Positions 39,989-51,500 of a stretch of DNA of 64,000 bases are shown piece by piece. The stretch is from positions 930,001-994,000 of the forward strand of contig JBCAMK010000013.1 of assembly GCA_038503065.1 (NCBI GenBank), read 5' to 3'. Each line of letters begins with the position of its first letter. The stretch's first letter is position 1. The translations under genes were made by a program, and so were the position numbers. A model generated the notes under the pieces. It made no database searches, had not been told where the DNA came from, and was given only the letters and a program-made list of their open reading frames with translations. The stretch comes from Paragyromitra xinjiangensis. Taxonomy: Eukaryota; Ascomycota; Pezizomycetes; Pezizales; Discinaceae.

Positions 39989-41473
39989 ATGTCTTCCTCT
40001 TCGTCCAGAGGCAGAGGGAGAGGCAGGGGCTTTCAGTCTCCCTCTCCTGGCGCAATTTCGCCCTTCACCACCCCCACAACACCCACAGCACCCACCACAC
40101 CCCCCAATTCACGACTTTCTGCCCTCCACCATGGAGACCCAGAGCAGACCCCTACTCAGACCCTCCCACTGCGTCCTGCTGTTGCCCTTCAGGACTATGA
40201 GTCACTCCCACTCCCTCCAGATTCTCAAGACCATGAGATGACAGAGTCAGAGTCAGAGCATGAGAGCATGGATGACTTCGTGGCTCCCACCCTCAACACC
40301 ACTATCAAGATTGCAGATGCTGTGATCCAAATTGCCAGAGACCTCCACCAGTATCGCCTCTATGTGAAGCAACTGGAGAGGGAAATCAGACGCCTCCAGA
40401 AGGCAGCCAGGAACCCCCCACCTCCCCCTACCGTTCACAATGACCCAGCTCTTGTGGAGAAGGTAGCAACCCTCACAACCAAGGTGGCAGACTTGGAGCA
40501 GAAATGCGCCTTAACTAGCATTCTGGCCACTGCCAACCTCCCCCCACCACCAGCAGCTGCCCCAGCACCTGCACCTCACTCATGGGCTCAGGTTGCCTCC
40601 AAAAAGGCCTCCAGACCCGCCCCCAAGGCCTCCAAGGCCCCCAAACCACCCACCAACCCTCCCAAGCGCGACCGCACCCTTATCATCACCAGGAATGGTC
40701 TACCCATTCCTGAGGATGTCACCCCACTCACCATTCGCAATGCAGTCAATGCAGCCTTAGAAAGCCCCTTGATTGCAGAGGTGCGATTTACACCTGCTCA
40801 CCATGTGCAGCTCATTGCTGTCACCACCACCACCTCCGACACACTCCTCAAGCAGAGATCAAAGCTTGAGGAGATTGTGAGATCCACCATCCCCAATGCC
40901 AACAGCCTGGAGAAAGAGGTCACTCTCTTTCAGGTTGTCCTGCACAACGTACCCACCTCTATTCCTTCTGGTGAAGAAGGATTTCAACACATCAGGTCAG
41001 AGGTTGAACAGTTCAACCCTGGCACCACCCTCATGCGCGACCCTCGCTGGCTCACCAGACCAGAGCAGAGAGAGGGCAAGCAGGCTTCTTCTATGGTTCT
41101 TACCATCCAGGGGAAACAACCTGCCACCACTGCCCGTGAGAGAGGGCTCTCCCTTTTCGGACGCCGCCTCAAGGTTTCCAAATACCTTCGCTTTGGACAG
41201 GACACCCAATGCACCCACTGCCTGGCCTTTGGCCACCACCAACAGCGCTGTACCAGCAAGACCCCTATCTGTACCATCTGTGCTGGGCCTCATACAGTGT
41301 CAACACACACCTGCGGCAAACCTTCCTGCCATGTCAAAGGATCTCCCTGCCTCCACACCATCCTCCGCTGCGCTAACTGTGGCGAACAACATCGTGGTAA
41401 CTCCCCTGAGTGCCTCAAACTCACAGCAGCAAGACTAGCTGCAAGCGAAAGACAGAATCGCATGCAAATCTAA
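39989..41473 (+). CDS. nonLTR-D D1 ORF1, gag-like protein
   Basis: 494 residues from ATG at 39989. Arg/Gly/Ser-rich N terminus (RGRGRGRG), Pro/Thr-rich stretch, acidic region, helix likely to form a coiled coil (IQIARDLHQYRLYVKQLEREIRRLQ), Pro/Ala/Lys-rich basic linker, a central domain related to the other ORF1 proteins (VVLHNVPTS, DPRWLTRPEQREGKQASSM) and three knuckles: CTHCLAFGHHQQRC, CTICAGPHTVSTHTC, CANCGEQHRGNSPEC. The frame is intact. It probably binds element RNA. No ORF2 follows within the element. Confidence 0.92.
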   Translation: MSSSSSRGRGRGRGFQSPSPGAISPFTTPTTPTAPTTPPNSRLSALHHGDPEQTPTQTLPLRPAVALQDYESLPLPPDSQDHEMTESESEHESMDDFVAPTLNTTIKIADAVIQIARDLHQYRLYVKQLEREIRRLQKAARNPPPPPTVHNDPALVEKVATLTTKVADLEQKCALTSILATANLPPPPAAAPAPAPHSWAQVASKKASRPAPKASKAPKPPTNPPKRDRTLIITRNGLPIPEDVTPLTIRNAVNAALESPLIAEVRFTPAHHVQLIAVTTTTSDTLLKQRSKLEEIVRSTIPNANSLEKEVTLFQVVLHNVPTSIPSGEEGFQHIRSEVEQFNPGTTLMRDPRWLTRPEQREGKQASSMVLTIQGKQPATTARERGLSLFGRRLKVSKYLRFGQDTQCTHCLAFGHHQQRCTSKTPICTICAGPHTVSTHTCGKPSCHVKGSPCLHTILRCANCGEQHRGNSPECLKLTAARLAASERQNRMQI

Positions 41474-41777
41474 GTCTCCCCCCACCCTTACGACTTCATC
41501 TCCCTTGACAGTGCTCGGATTGTTGGAGGGACGTGCTATAGGCACAAAGCATGTGCTGGTGAAAGAAGAATGCCCAGGGTAGTCTTGTCCTGTGGGAGAG
41601 GGCACTAGATCGGGGTATTAACACATAAACTGAAGAATAGCCGTAGAGGGCTGAGTTGGACCCAGTGGGAGGAATCGGGTAGTTAGTTGCGTTTTGTTTT
41701 TGTTTTCTGTTTGGTTTTCTCTATATGTATGCCATATCCGTTTCGGATTTATGCAGTATGAAATATAAATAAATAAA
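41474..41777 (+). other. D1 3' untranslated region
   Basis: Non-coding. I see no remnant of endonuclease or reverse transcriptase. Near the end lies the inverted repeat ATCCG-TTT-CGGAT with a partly paired extension, shared with D2 (ATCCG-TTA-CGGAT), then the AAAT-repeat tail. The hairpin may be the recognition site for the reverse transcriptase. Confidence 0.7.
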
Positions 41778-41790
41778 CAATCAAACCACT
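41778..41790. repeat. 13-bp target duplication of D1, right copy
   Basis: Identical to 39531-39543. Confidence 0.92.
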
Positions 41791-42806
41791 GACCGCTTAC
41801 GAAGGGAAAGAGATCAAGCTCGCTTGGGAGCACAAAGAGAGTCACGTCCTCACTCCCCAGCACCACCTCCACCCCCCCCATTGGTAAGTCAACACCGGTC
41901 AGAAAAAATGCCCGACCCAGAGAAGTTTGATGGGTCTCGCGATAAACTCCCCAGCTTTGTTCTCCAGCTCCGTTCCAAGCTATCGGTCAACAACGACCGC
42001 TTCACCAACGAGAATAATAAGATTCTCTATACCATCAATCGTTTGGAGGGGGCTGCTCTTGAACAAGTCCGTCATACTGTCCTCCCTAATGGAACAACCA
42101 CTTGGACCAACGCCGCCAAACTCATTACTGCCATGGAAACCGCCTTTGGCGACCCCGACCCAACCGGAACAGCGAGGAGGGAACTCCACCAACTGAAACA
42201 AGGAAAGAGGGAGTTCTCCGCCTACCTAGCAGATTTCCAACGCATCATGGGACACCTTCAGTATGGGGAAACCGTGAAAATGGACGCCTTGGAATATGGG
42301 ATCTCAGAGGAATTGAAGGAAGCAATGGTTGTTATAGTAGATCCTCCTACCACCTTCAACGCCTTCACTTCGCTCCTCCTTCGGTTAGATAATCGTATCA
42401 GGGCCCGCAAGGAGGAGAAGAAAAGTACCAACCGAAACAACATAGGACAATTTGTCGCCCCCGCTCCTGCTTCCTTTATCCCCCATCCTTCCCACACCCC
42501 GGGAGGGCTGGCCCCCATGGACCTTTCCTTTGGAAGAACCAGTAATATGGATCGCCCCGCACCAGATCAACGGTTCACTATGATTAACGGACGAAAAAAG
42601 CTTTCGGATCTCGAGAAACAGTGGTGTCGGTCCACTGGCAAATGTATGTTTTGCGCGGGTGAAAACCATTCCTACGCCAACTGCCCCTCAGCGCCAAAAA
42701 AACCCGCAATGAGGGGAGCCCTGGTTAATACGGCCCCCGCAGCGTCTTCTTCGTCGGGATCTGTTGATCCATTACCTTCTTTCACGGCTGCAGATATTTC
42801 CCAGTC

Positions 42807-42852
42807 TTTAAACTTGTAAAACCAGAGTTGCTATGTGACCCTGCTCTGGTTT
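42807..42852 (+). promoter_or_regulatory. Gyp2 gag-pol -1 ribosomal frameshift signal
   Basis: TTTAAAC (42807-42813) lies in the gag frame as T TTA AAC, followed by TTG and the gag stop TAA. Pol is open in the -1 frame. After a 5-nt spacer, AAACCAGAG (42819-42827) can pair perfectly over 9 bp with CTCTGGTTT (42844-42852), enclosing a 16-nt loop. Slippery site, spacing and stem are the three classical parts of a -1 frameshift signal. Whether the loop forms a pseudoknot with downstream sequence is not clear. Confidence 0.85.
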
Positions 42853-45800
42853 CTTTTTCTTCTTCTCTGTCTGTTTTTTCTATCTCGGGATTTTCGGTAT
42901 CTGATGTGTGCGTGGAGGATAAATTGGAAGGGGAACATTTTGTTATCTCTTGTAATCTTTCAAGTAACAATAAAACCATACAAACTCACGCACTATTGGA
43001 CACTGGAGCCTCAGGATTTGCATTCATGGATGAAGAATTTGCGCGTCACCATAATTTCCCCCTTATCCCCCTCAAAACTCCTCGCCAACTCGAGGTTATT
43101 GATGGTAGGCCCATTTCTTCGGGTGCCATCACTCATCTTGTACATTGCGGGCTTTCCATTCAAAATCATCAGGAAAAAGCCCCCTTCTTCGTGACACAAC
43201 TTGGTCACTATCCGCTGGTCCTAGGAATCCCTTGGATGAAGCATCATGACGTTTCCCTACAATTCGCAGCCAATAAAGTTACTTTCGGATCCGAACACTG
43301 CTGCACTCATTGCGCCCCCACCAAAATCCCGGTCACAACTCACGGCATCCAACCTCCAAAAGAACTCAAAGTCTATTTTATCGGAGCTGCAGCTTTTAGC
43401 CGGCTAGCTAAGAAACGGATATCCCAGATTTACGCCATTTCCCTGTGTGAAATCAATAAAATATTAGATAAACAAGCCACAAAGGAAGAATGGAAACAAC
43501 GGATCCCTCTGGAATACCATGAGTTCCTGGATATGTTTGATGAATCCAAAGCCAATGGACTCCCCCCACGCCGTCCTTATGATCACAAGATACCCCTTCT
43601 CGCCGGGAAAGAACCACCCTTCGGGCCTCTCTATGGGATGTCAAGAGAAGAACTCTTGGTATTAAAAGAGTATATCGAAGATAACCTTGGAAAAGGGTTT
43701 ATCCAAGCCAGCTCGTCACCAGCCGGAGCCCCAGTTCTCTTTGTGAAGAAAGCTGATGGATCCCTCCGTTTGTGCGTGGATTACCGGGGATTAAACAGTA
43801 TCACCATTAAAGATCGCTATACTTCCCCCCTCATCCGCGAAACCCTGGACCGCCTGGCCAAAGCTAAATGGTATACCAAGCTAGACCTTCGCATGGGTTA
43901 CAATCAAATACGAATGGGAGAAGGGGAAGAGTGGAAAACGGCCTTCCGTACCCGTTATGGCCTCTACGAGTACAAAGTTATGCTCTTTGGACTCACCAAT
44001 GCACCTGGCACCTTCCAACGTTTCGTTAACGATTGCCTCACTGAATACTTGGATATTTTCTGTACTGCTTACCTCGATGATATCTTAATTTACAGTGATA
44101 ACCTGGAGGAACATAAGGAACACGTTAATAAGGTACTTCAAGCTCTGAAACAGCAGGGAATTCTCCTCAAACCTGAGAAATGTGAATTTCATACCCAATC
44201 AACGAAATATTTGGGATTGATCCTCTCCCCAGATGGCATCAGCATGGATGAGGAAAAGCTAAAGGCTGTAAGAGAGTGGGGTGTACCAAAATCGGTTAAA
44301 GATGTCCAGGCTTTCTTGGGGTTTGCGAATTTTTACCGACGGTTTATATTCGGATTTTCACGACTTTCCTCCCCCCTTTCGGCATTAACAAAAAAGGACA
44401 CTCCATTTGAATGGTCCCCTAAGGCACAGCAAGCTTTCGATGCATTAAAATTCGCTTTCACTACCGCCCCAATCCTCATGCACTTCGACCCCGATAAGAA
44501 AATCTTTGTGGAAACCGACGCTTCCGATTATGTATCCGCTGGTATTCTATCTCAATATGACGATAATGGAGTTTTACACCCGGTAGCCTTCTTTTCAAAG
44601 AAACATTCCCCCACAGAATGCAACTATGAAATATACGACAAGGAACTACTAGCCATTATTCGTACATTCGAGGAATGGAGACCGGAATTGGAAGGGGCAG
44701 CACATCCCATCTCAGTTATTTCCGACCATAAGAATTTGGAATATCTCATGACCACCAAACAACTAAATCATCAACAAGCAAGATGGGCCGAGTACCTCTC
44801 ACGTTTCAATTTCGTTATCACCTATCGACCAGGAAAACAAGGGGGAAAACCGGACGCATTGACAAGGAGATCAGGAGACCTCCCTGAAGAAGGGGATGAA
44901 AGACTCGCACACCAGAGTCAAGTGGTATTAAAAAAGGAAAATCTGGATCCTAAGCTAAGTTTGTTGGCGGGTTCTTTATCAAACGAACCCGCTAAAATAG
45001 ACACCACCTTATTCTTATTATTTAAAGAAGGATATAAAGCTGACCCATTCCCGGAGAAAATCCTCACAGCATTAGAAAAAGGAGATAGACAATCAAAGGA
45101 AATCTCACTGGCCGAATGCACTAACAGCAACGGACTCCTCAAGTACCGCCAATGTTTCTTCGTCCCCGATTTCGATTCATTACGCCTTGAAATCCTGAAA
45201 CAATATCACGACACACCGGCAGCAGGGCACTCAGGACGAGAAAAAACTTTCGAGCTGGTATCCAGGGATTTCTATTGGCCAAAGATGAGGGAATATATCG
45301 GCCGCTACATCAGGAATTGCCACGTTTGTCAACGAGCAAAGCCAACAACGCAAGGCACGCAAGGAATTTTACGCCCCCTACCTATTCCAAATAGACCTTG
45401 GGAAGAATTATCAATGGATTTTGTGACAGGGTTACCGGAATCGGAAGGCTATGACGCAATAATGGTCGTTGTTGACCGATTGTCGAAAATGAGACACCTA
45501 ATTCCTTGTAACACCACTGTGAATGCTCGACAAGTGGCTGATTTGTACCTCCTGAATGTCTGGAAAATCCACGGCTTACCCTCTCATATCACTTCCGACC
45601 GTGGTACACAGTTCACCGCCAAGTTTTGGAAAGAGTTATGCCAACGGCTACAAATCAAGGCCAGGATGTCAACCTCCTTCCACCCAGAAACGGACGGACA
45701 AACCGAAAGACTCAATGCAGTAATGGAACAGTATCTCCGGTGCTATGTGTCTTATCAGCAAGAAGACTGGGTTAAGTGGTTACCAATCGCGGAGTTCGCA

Positions 45801-46471
45801 GCAAACAATCAAGAATCGGCAAGTACAAAGGTGACACCTTTCTTTGCCAACTATGGTTACCACCCTCGCTTTAACACCTTGATAATGCCGACATCCGGGA
45901 TCCACAAGCCCGTGACGCCAAAGACTTCGCCCAACACATGGAAGAACTTCGAAACTTCCTACGAACACAGATCCGGATGGCCCAAGATGTTTACGAAACA
46001 AGCACCAACAGGCATCGAACCCCAGCCCCAGCATATCGAGTTGGAGATCAAGTTTTTGTATCTACCAAAAACATACGCACTTGCCGGGCTTCAAAGAAAC
46101 TGGACTGGAAATGGATGGGCCCATACCCGGTTAAAAGAATCGTGTCACCCTACGCTTATGAGATCGACCTCCCCTTTTCAGTCAAATACCATTCCGTCTT
46201 TCACGTATCCTTGTTAAAGCCAACCGCGACAGACCCCTTACCAGGGCAGATCATTCCACCACCACCTCCGGTACAAGTCAATGATCATGAGGAATATTAT
46301 ATTGACGAAATCCTGGATTCGAGGGTACAATATGGTAACCTGGAATATTTAGTCAAATGGACGGGCTATGCTCAACCTACCTGGGAGTCGGCAAGGGATC
46401 ATCAAGAAACACAAGCTGTGGAGATTTTTCACCAACGGTATCCCGATAAACTTAATGATATGGTACCTTAG
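42814..46471 (+). pseudogene. Gyp2 pol: protease, reverse transcriptase, RNase H, integrase, chromodomain; one frameshift
   Basis: Read by -1 frameshift from gag. Protease LLDTGASG near 42995. Reverse transcriptase CVDYRGLNSITIKDRY and catalytic YLDDILIY near 44075. RNase H VETDASDYVSAGILSQY and ISDHKNLEYL. Integrase zinc domain (HDTPAAGHSG...CHVCQ) and the D,D35E core: Asp in SMDFVTG, Asp in TSDRGTQF, Glu in TDGQTERLN. A one-base deletion near 45889 shifts the frame, and the integrase C terminus and chromodomain (EEYYIDEILDSR...YLVKWTGY...TWESA) continue in the other frame to 46471. This copy therefore lacks an intact integrase tail. Everything else is open. Confidence 0.92.
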
Positions 46472-46491
46472 GTTCGCAGGAGCTCACGCTT

Positions 46492-46506
46492 GAAGGAGGG
46501 GGCTAC
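46492..46506 (+). promoter_or_regulatory. Gyp2 polypurine tract
   Basis: GAAGGAGGGGGCTAC directly precedes the 3' LTR. Purine-rich and in the position expected for the plus-strand primer. Confidence 0.75.
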
Positions 46507-46708
46507 TTTCATGGATAGGGTCAGGCACATGTGCGGCGTTAAGGATTAGTTATTGTATTATTTCGTTGTGTTTCTTTGTGATTCGGTTGGGTTGTTTCGA
46601 ATGGTTGAGTCATGAATGAGTCATAGAGAGGGGGAGATTGGGTATATAAGCGATGGATTTCCGCGGTTGTGATTGTTCTTTTCTTTCCTTCCTTAAGCAA
46701 CGTTTCTT
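46507..46708 (+). mobile_element. Gyp2 3' LTR, upstream part
   Basis: 202 bp, identical to 34289-34490, with TATATAAG at 46643-46650 and AAGCAACGT at 46695-46703, ending in the target TTTCTT (46703-46708). The LTR resumes at 51853 after C3. Confidence 0.92.
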
Positions 46709-46932
46709 CTCTCTACCTGAGCGCATACCTTCCCGATTTGGAAACCTCAACGCCAACGCAACACTCAAATCTCGCGATAAGTCTGTAACTTCGGCTTCAC
46801 CCCCAACCCCACGATACTTTTGTGTGCCTGCTTAACACAACCACGTATCGCTTCGCCCCTTGGGCTTCTTTATAGAAACCAAGCTTCCCCCTTCCACCCC
46901 ATATTCTTTGCGCACGGTCGGCTAGCCTGATC

Positions 46933-48573
46933 ATGTCGCAACTTCCCATCAACGACCCCCTTACCTGGAAGCAGACCCCTAAGCGAGGGCAGTCTTCTCA
47001 AGGCCAAAGACAAGGCTCACCCGCCCCAATCACGGGAATCCAAACCACCCTCCCATACATCCCCTCGCGACAATCCACCCCGGCGCCAGGACTAGGACCC
47101 AGCACCATCCAGGACTCACAGGACCTTGAGATGTCAGGTCAATCACACACCATGGGGGAATCGCAATATTCCCACTCCAACCCACACAACCTTCCCCCAC
47201 CCACAGACCCCCACAGTTCCGACATGAGACTAGCAACAAACGAGGACTATGACCTCCCATTTTCTCCTAATGTCGACTACACAGGAGACAGGGACAGACT
47301 CATCGCCCTAGGCATTGACTGGGCAACCTCAAACTTTACCACCTATGTGGTCAGGAACTCCAGTGCCGTCCTCTTCCAAAAGATCTCCGCCCTTGACACT
47401 CGAGTAAACGATAACATGGTCTCAACGGCCCAACTCACTTCCAGAACCCTGGGCCTAGAAAGGGCATCCAACTCTATAGCAGATAGAATCAACAGCATCG
47501 CCAACAAAACCTTCGCGAATTTTCAACCTCCCCCTCCCGCGGCTGATTCACGAGGAAGAAGCAGGAACCCCAGAAAGAACACCAACCAAGCCCCCCAACA
47601 ACCCCCACCCCAAACTACACCCCTCCCAGCACCACCAATTTCTTGGGCTGAAGCAGCAGGATCTGAGCCCTTCGAAACAGTCACTAAAAAGAAATCAAAG
47701 AAAAAGATGGAACCCCTCATCAAGCCTGACTTCACAAGAGTCAACAGAGAATTGATCCTCGAGGTCGAAGGCCCCCTCCCAGAATCACCGTCTCCGGATG
47801 ACATCAGGAAAGCCATAAACATGGTACTTGAACCCACCAGCACCTCCATCCTCCTTGCCCGCAAAACCCTAAAGAACAACATTGTATGCGAAACCCCACT
47901 GGACACTCCCGCATCAGAAGTTTTTAAATACGCACCCATTATTGAAGGAAAATTGAAGGAAATGGGTCTCAAAATCACCCTCACCAGAATCAACCAGCCT
48001 TGGGCCAAATTCATCGTTCACGGAATCCCGACCGCTATTGGAGAAGGCAGGGAAGCCGGAGAGTTCATTGCAACAGAACTCAACGTTGCCTACCCCAAGC
48101 TAGAACTAGCACAACTCCCGCGCTGGCTCCCAAAGCCGGAGAACCGACAAGGCAAAATGCACTCGTCAATGGTTTTTTCATTCAAGTGCGATGACGCAGC
48201 TAGGAACGCCAACCCCAAAACCTTCCTTGGAATCACTCACTTCAATCTCTGCAACAGACAATGTCGAATTCAGTCCTTCGTCCCGCTCAGCATTGATGAA
48301 ATTTGCACCAAGTGCTGCGGCATTGGACACAACATCAGACTCTGCAAAGCCGATACTCCAAAATGTGCAGTATGTGCAGGAGCCCATCCCTCAACGGAGC
48401 ATAAATGCGACAAGTGCAAAGGAGGAATCAGATGCACTCACCACCCAATCATGTGCGCCAACTGTCCAGGATCAGCAGGCCACAAAGCCACCGAACCAAG
48501 CTGCCCAGCCCGTGCAAAAGCCAGGCTCCAGAAAACTGAACACCGCCCCGAATCCGCCCCCATGGATCTATGA
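46933..48573 (+). CDS. nonLTR-C C3 ORF1, gag-like protein
   Basis: 546 residues from ATG at 46933. Gln/Pro/Ser-rich N terminus, helical region with possible coiled coil (about residues 145-195), Pro-rich basic linker, central domain shared with C1/C2 (DFTRVNRELILEVEGP, FIVHGIPTAIGEGREAG, LPRWLPKPENRQGKMHSS) and C-terminal knuckles CTKCCGIGHNIRLC, CAVCAGAHPSTEHKC and CANCPGSAGHKATEPSC from about residue 457. The stop overlaps the ORF2 ATG (ATGA). Role by analogy: RNA-binding particle protein. Confidence 0.93.
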   Translation: MSQLPINDPLTWKQTPKRGQSSQGQRQGSPAPITGIQTTLPYIPSRQSTPAPGLGPSTIQDSQDLEMSGQSHTMGESQYSHSNPHNLPPPTDPHSSDMRLATNEDYDLPFSPNVDYTGDRDRLIALGIDWATSNFTTYVVRNSSAVLFQKISALDTRVNDNMVSTAQLTSRTLGLERASNSIADRINSIANKTFANFQPPPPAADSRGRSRNPRKNTNQAPQQPPPQTTPLPAPPISWAEAAGSEPFETVTKKKSKKKMEPLIKPDFTRVNRELILEVEGPLPESPSPDDIRKAINMVLEPTSTSILLARKTLKNNIVCETPLDTPASEVFKYAPIIEGKLKEMGLKITLTRINQPWAKFIVHGIPTAIGEGREAGEFIATELNVAYPKLELAQLPRWLPKPENRQGKMHSSMVFSFKCDDAARNANPKTFLGITHFNLCNRQCRIQSFVPLSIDEICTKCCGIGHNIRLCKADTPKCAVCAGAHPSTEHKCDKCKGGIRCTHHPIMCANCPGSAGHKATEPSCPARAKARLQKTEHRPESAPMDL

Positions 48574-51500
48574 ATCCACAACCAAAAGACACCTTCCTGG
48601 TGCGTTTATTGAATTGCGCCAGAAACGAAGCCACGACCAGGTCATTTGTGGAGGATTGTGAAATGGATGTAAATGTTTCTTTTGTTATTTTACAAGAATT
48701 ATGGACGGATAGTGCTGGAAAATTTCCTTATTTGTTAAATTTTGATTATTTTTCCCCTTCTTTATTTCCACGTTGCGTGATTTTAGCCAGGAAAGGCGTG
48801 TCTTACCTGCCTAAAGTTATTTTTTCCTTACAAGATTATGCTATTGGAATCAGATTCGGTATGGGAGGAAATTTCTTTAATCTTATTTCCTTTTATTCCC
48901 CGGGACGACCCCTAGAATTAGCCAACAACCTCAATCATCTACCCGCCGACAAAAATACCCTCCTGCTGGGTGACTTCAACTGTCACTCCCCTCTCTGGTA
49001 CGGAAAGCTGAGCTCAGATTATTCGGAGAACATCAAGAACAACATTCGCTCAGCCAACAAAATCACCGATTATGTCGAAGAGCAAGGATTCACATTACTC
49101 AAACCGCCTGCCACTTTCACTCACTTCCCCAAAAATCATACCCGACCCACCATTATCGACCTCTCCTTTGCGAAGGGAAGATGGCTGAGACACTTCCAGA
49201 CATGGTCCATCCTTCCAGATGGATATGCATCAGATCATGGAGCAATCACCCTCAGCTTCGACTTTCAACCCCCCGCAGCGGTTCCCATCAGAGATTGGAA
49301 AAGGACCAACTGGTCAGTCGTCCATGAAATCTTTAACCAAGTGCCCTCGCTGGAATGGGACACGGAAGAAAATACCGCACTCAGCGCATCGTATGTAATT
49401 TCTCTGGTTCACAATGCCATGGACGCTGCCACCCCATGGAGGTACCCCCACCAAAAATCCAAGCCCTGGTGGTCGCAGGATCTAGGCAGACAAAGAAAGG
49501 AACTCAAGCATCACGAAAGGTATACCAAAAACCACCCGACAGAAGACAATCAACGTCGCCTGAAAACCCTTTCTAGGAAATGGGTGCGAAATGTCAGGAA
49601 AGCCAAGGCAACTTTCGACGAAAGATCATTGGAAACCACGCCTAAGGACCTACTCTGGAAAACAATCTTTCCAAAATGCAAAGGAAAAGGCATCCCCACC
49701 CTAAATGGGGCTGATCACTTTGAGGAAAAAGCCACGCTTTTGCAGGAACAGTTCTTCCCTTCGCGAAGAAAGGAGCCTCCCCCCTTGGAAATTACTTCCC
49801 TCCCCACGCCCACCATGGACCTCAGGAACTCCTTTGATGAAGTCAGTGAAGACGAAATCATCAAGGCCTTCCAATCATGCTCTGCCAACAAAGCCACTGG
49901 ACATGATCTCATCCGATACCCGATGCTTCTTTCAGCCTTTAATGCTAACCGCTTACTTTTCACCGACATGTTTACCGGTCTCCTCAAAAATGGTGTACAC
50001 CCTAAAGAGTGGAAACATGCCCTCTGCGTCCCAGTTCCGAAACAAAACAAACCTGACTACTCCCTGCCCAAGGCCTACCGACCAATCAGCTTGCTCTCAT
50101 GTTTTGACAAGCTATTAGGAAAAATAGTAGCCAAAAGGCTTGCTAACTACGGCAAGCTCAACGGAGCCCTTTCAGCAAACCAGTTCGGAGCACGGGAGGG
50201 AATCAGTTCAGTGGATGCTCTACTGCGTACCCTCACCCCAGCAAATACCTGGCTTTCGGTAAAAAAATCTACCGGACAAAACCCCCTACGACCGGCTCTC
50301 TTCACCAGTGATGTCAGAGGAGCCTTCGATTCGGTCATCCATCAGTACGCTCCAATCATTATGGAAAGATTAGCCTTCCCCACTTATATCACAAAGTGGA
50401 TCCAAAACTTCCTTCAAAACCGAACCATTAGTCTACAATTCGATCGCAGAACAGGCAGTCCATTCCCCTTTTTCATAGGTACTCCGCAAGGTTCACCTAT
50501 TTCCCCAGTTCTATATATGATATACGCGGGCACTATTGTCCCAAAACCTAATCCAAAAATACCAACCGAAATCGATACCATTTATGTGGACGACGATGCC
50601 ATGCTACAAGGAGCTCAACAAGAAACATACACAGTCGGCCGGTTACAACGAAGACTCAGGGACAGATCAGAAAAAGCCTCTATAATTGGTATAGAGTTTG
50701 AGTACGAGAAATCCGAACTCCTCGTTATGAAACCATCCTCCTCGCACTTCCAGTCGAAAATCAAGTCAGTTCGCTTCGGAACATCAGAAATTCCCCCTTC
50801 TCCCCTTCTGAAATACGTTGGAGTCTACCTGGACGAAAGGCTGTCCTTCCGCCCTCATCTGGACCACAAACTCAGCAAATGTGCCAAAATTCTCGGCAGA
50901 ATCCGCAGCCTATGGTACAAGTTCAATCATCGATCATTGCACCACACGATGACGCAGCTAGTACTGCCAGTTCTCCTTTTCGGATCAGAAGCTTGGTGGA
51001 ACGGTTCACCTTACCTCCTGGACGCTATCCATTCAACTTACATGCGCATGGCCAGAACCATTACCCGACTTCCCCCCTGGACCAACACCACCTCGCTTCT
51101 TAAAGAGGCAGGCCTGCCGCCCCTAAAATTGCTCCTGGATTATTACTCAAGGAAGTATGGTTCCAGGATCATTTGCTCTCCCCAAGATCACCCGTGCCGC
51201 ACCATCCTTGTCAATCATCCCGTTCTTCCGCCGACCAGACAGCATTGCGGTCTAGGGAGAATAAAACAGTTACTTCTTGACTTTCAGGTTGAAGGAAACA
51301 GACGTGATTACTTCAACCAACTGTCGCTACTACAGCAACACCTACTGAAAGAATGGGCATCTTCCGTCACCCGCGCCGATCACCCCTTAAAAATACAGTG
51401 GGACCTTCCCAAGTCTACCAAAAAACTCACCCGTTCGCAAGCACACCGCATAGCCGTTATCCGATGTCAAGTATCCAACTTGGATCGATTCCCAGGCCAA

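Larger units (their letters stand above)
39544..41777 (+). mobile_element. nonLTR-D copy D1, ORF1-only element in Gyp2 gag
   Basis: 2234 bp: a 445-bp leader with two direct repeats, a complete ORF1, about 300 bp of 3' region and an AAAT-repeat tail, flanked by a perfect 13-bp duplication. The last bases, from the palindrome ATCCG-TTT-CGGAT to the tail, match the 3' end of D2, which carries the ORF2 part of the same or a close family. D1 has no ORF2. Confidence 0.9.
39283..42819 (+). pseudogene. Gyp2 gag, split by nonLTR-D copy D1
   Basis: Two coding blocks, 39283-39543 and 41791-42819, are in the same frame once D1 and one copy of its 13-bp duplication are removed. First block: MSAVPNPAPS, then a Leu-rich helix with probable coiled coil. 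Second block: Pro-rich stretch, capsid-like core (PEKFDGSRDKL, LEQVRHTVL, FGDPDPTGTARREL) and a CCHC knuckle CMFCAGENHSYANC. The stop (TAA, 42817-42819) lies just after a slippery heptamer, so gag-pol would be made by -1 frameshifting. Apart from the insertion the frame is intact. Confidence 0.9.
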
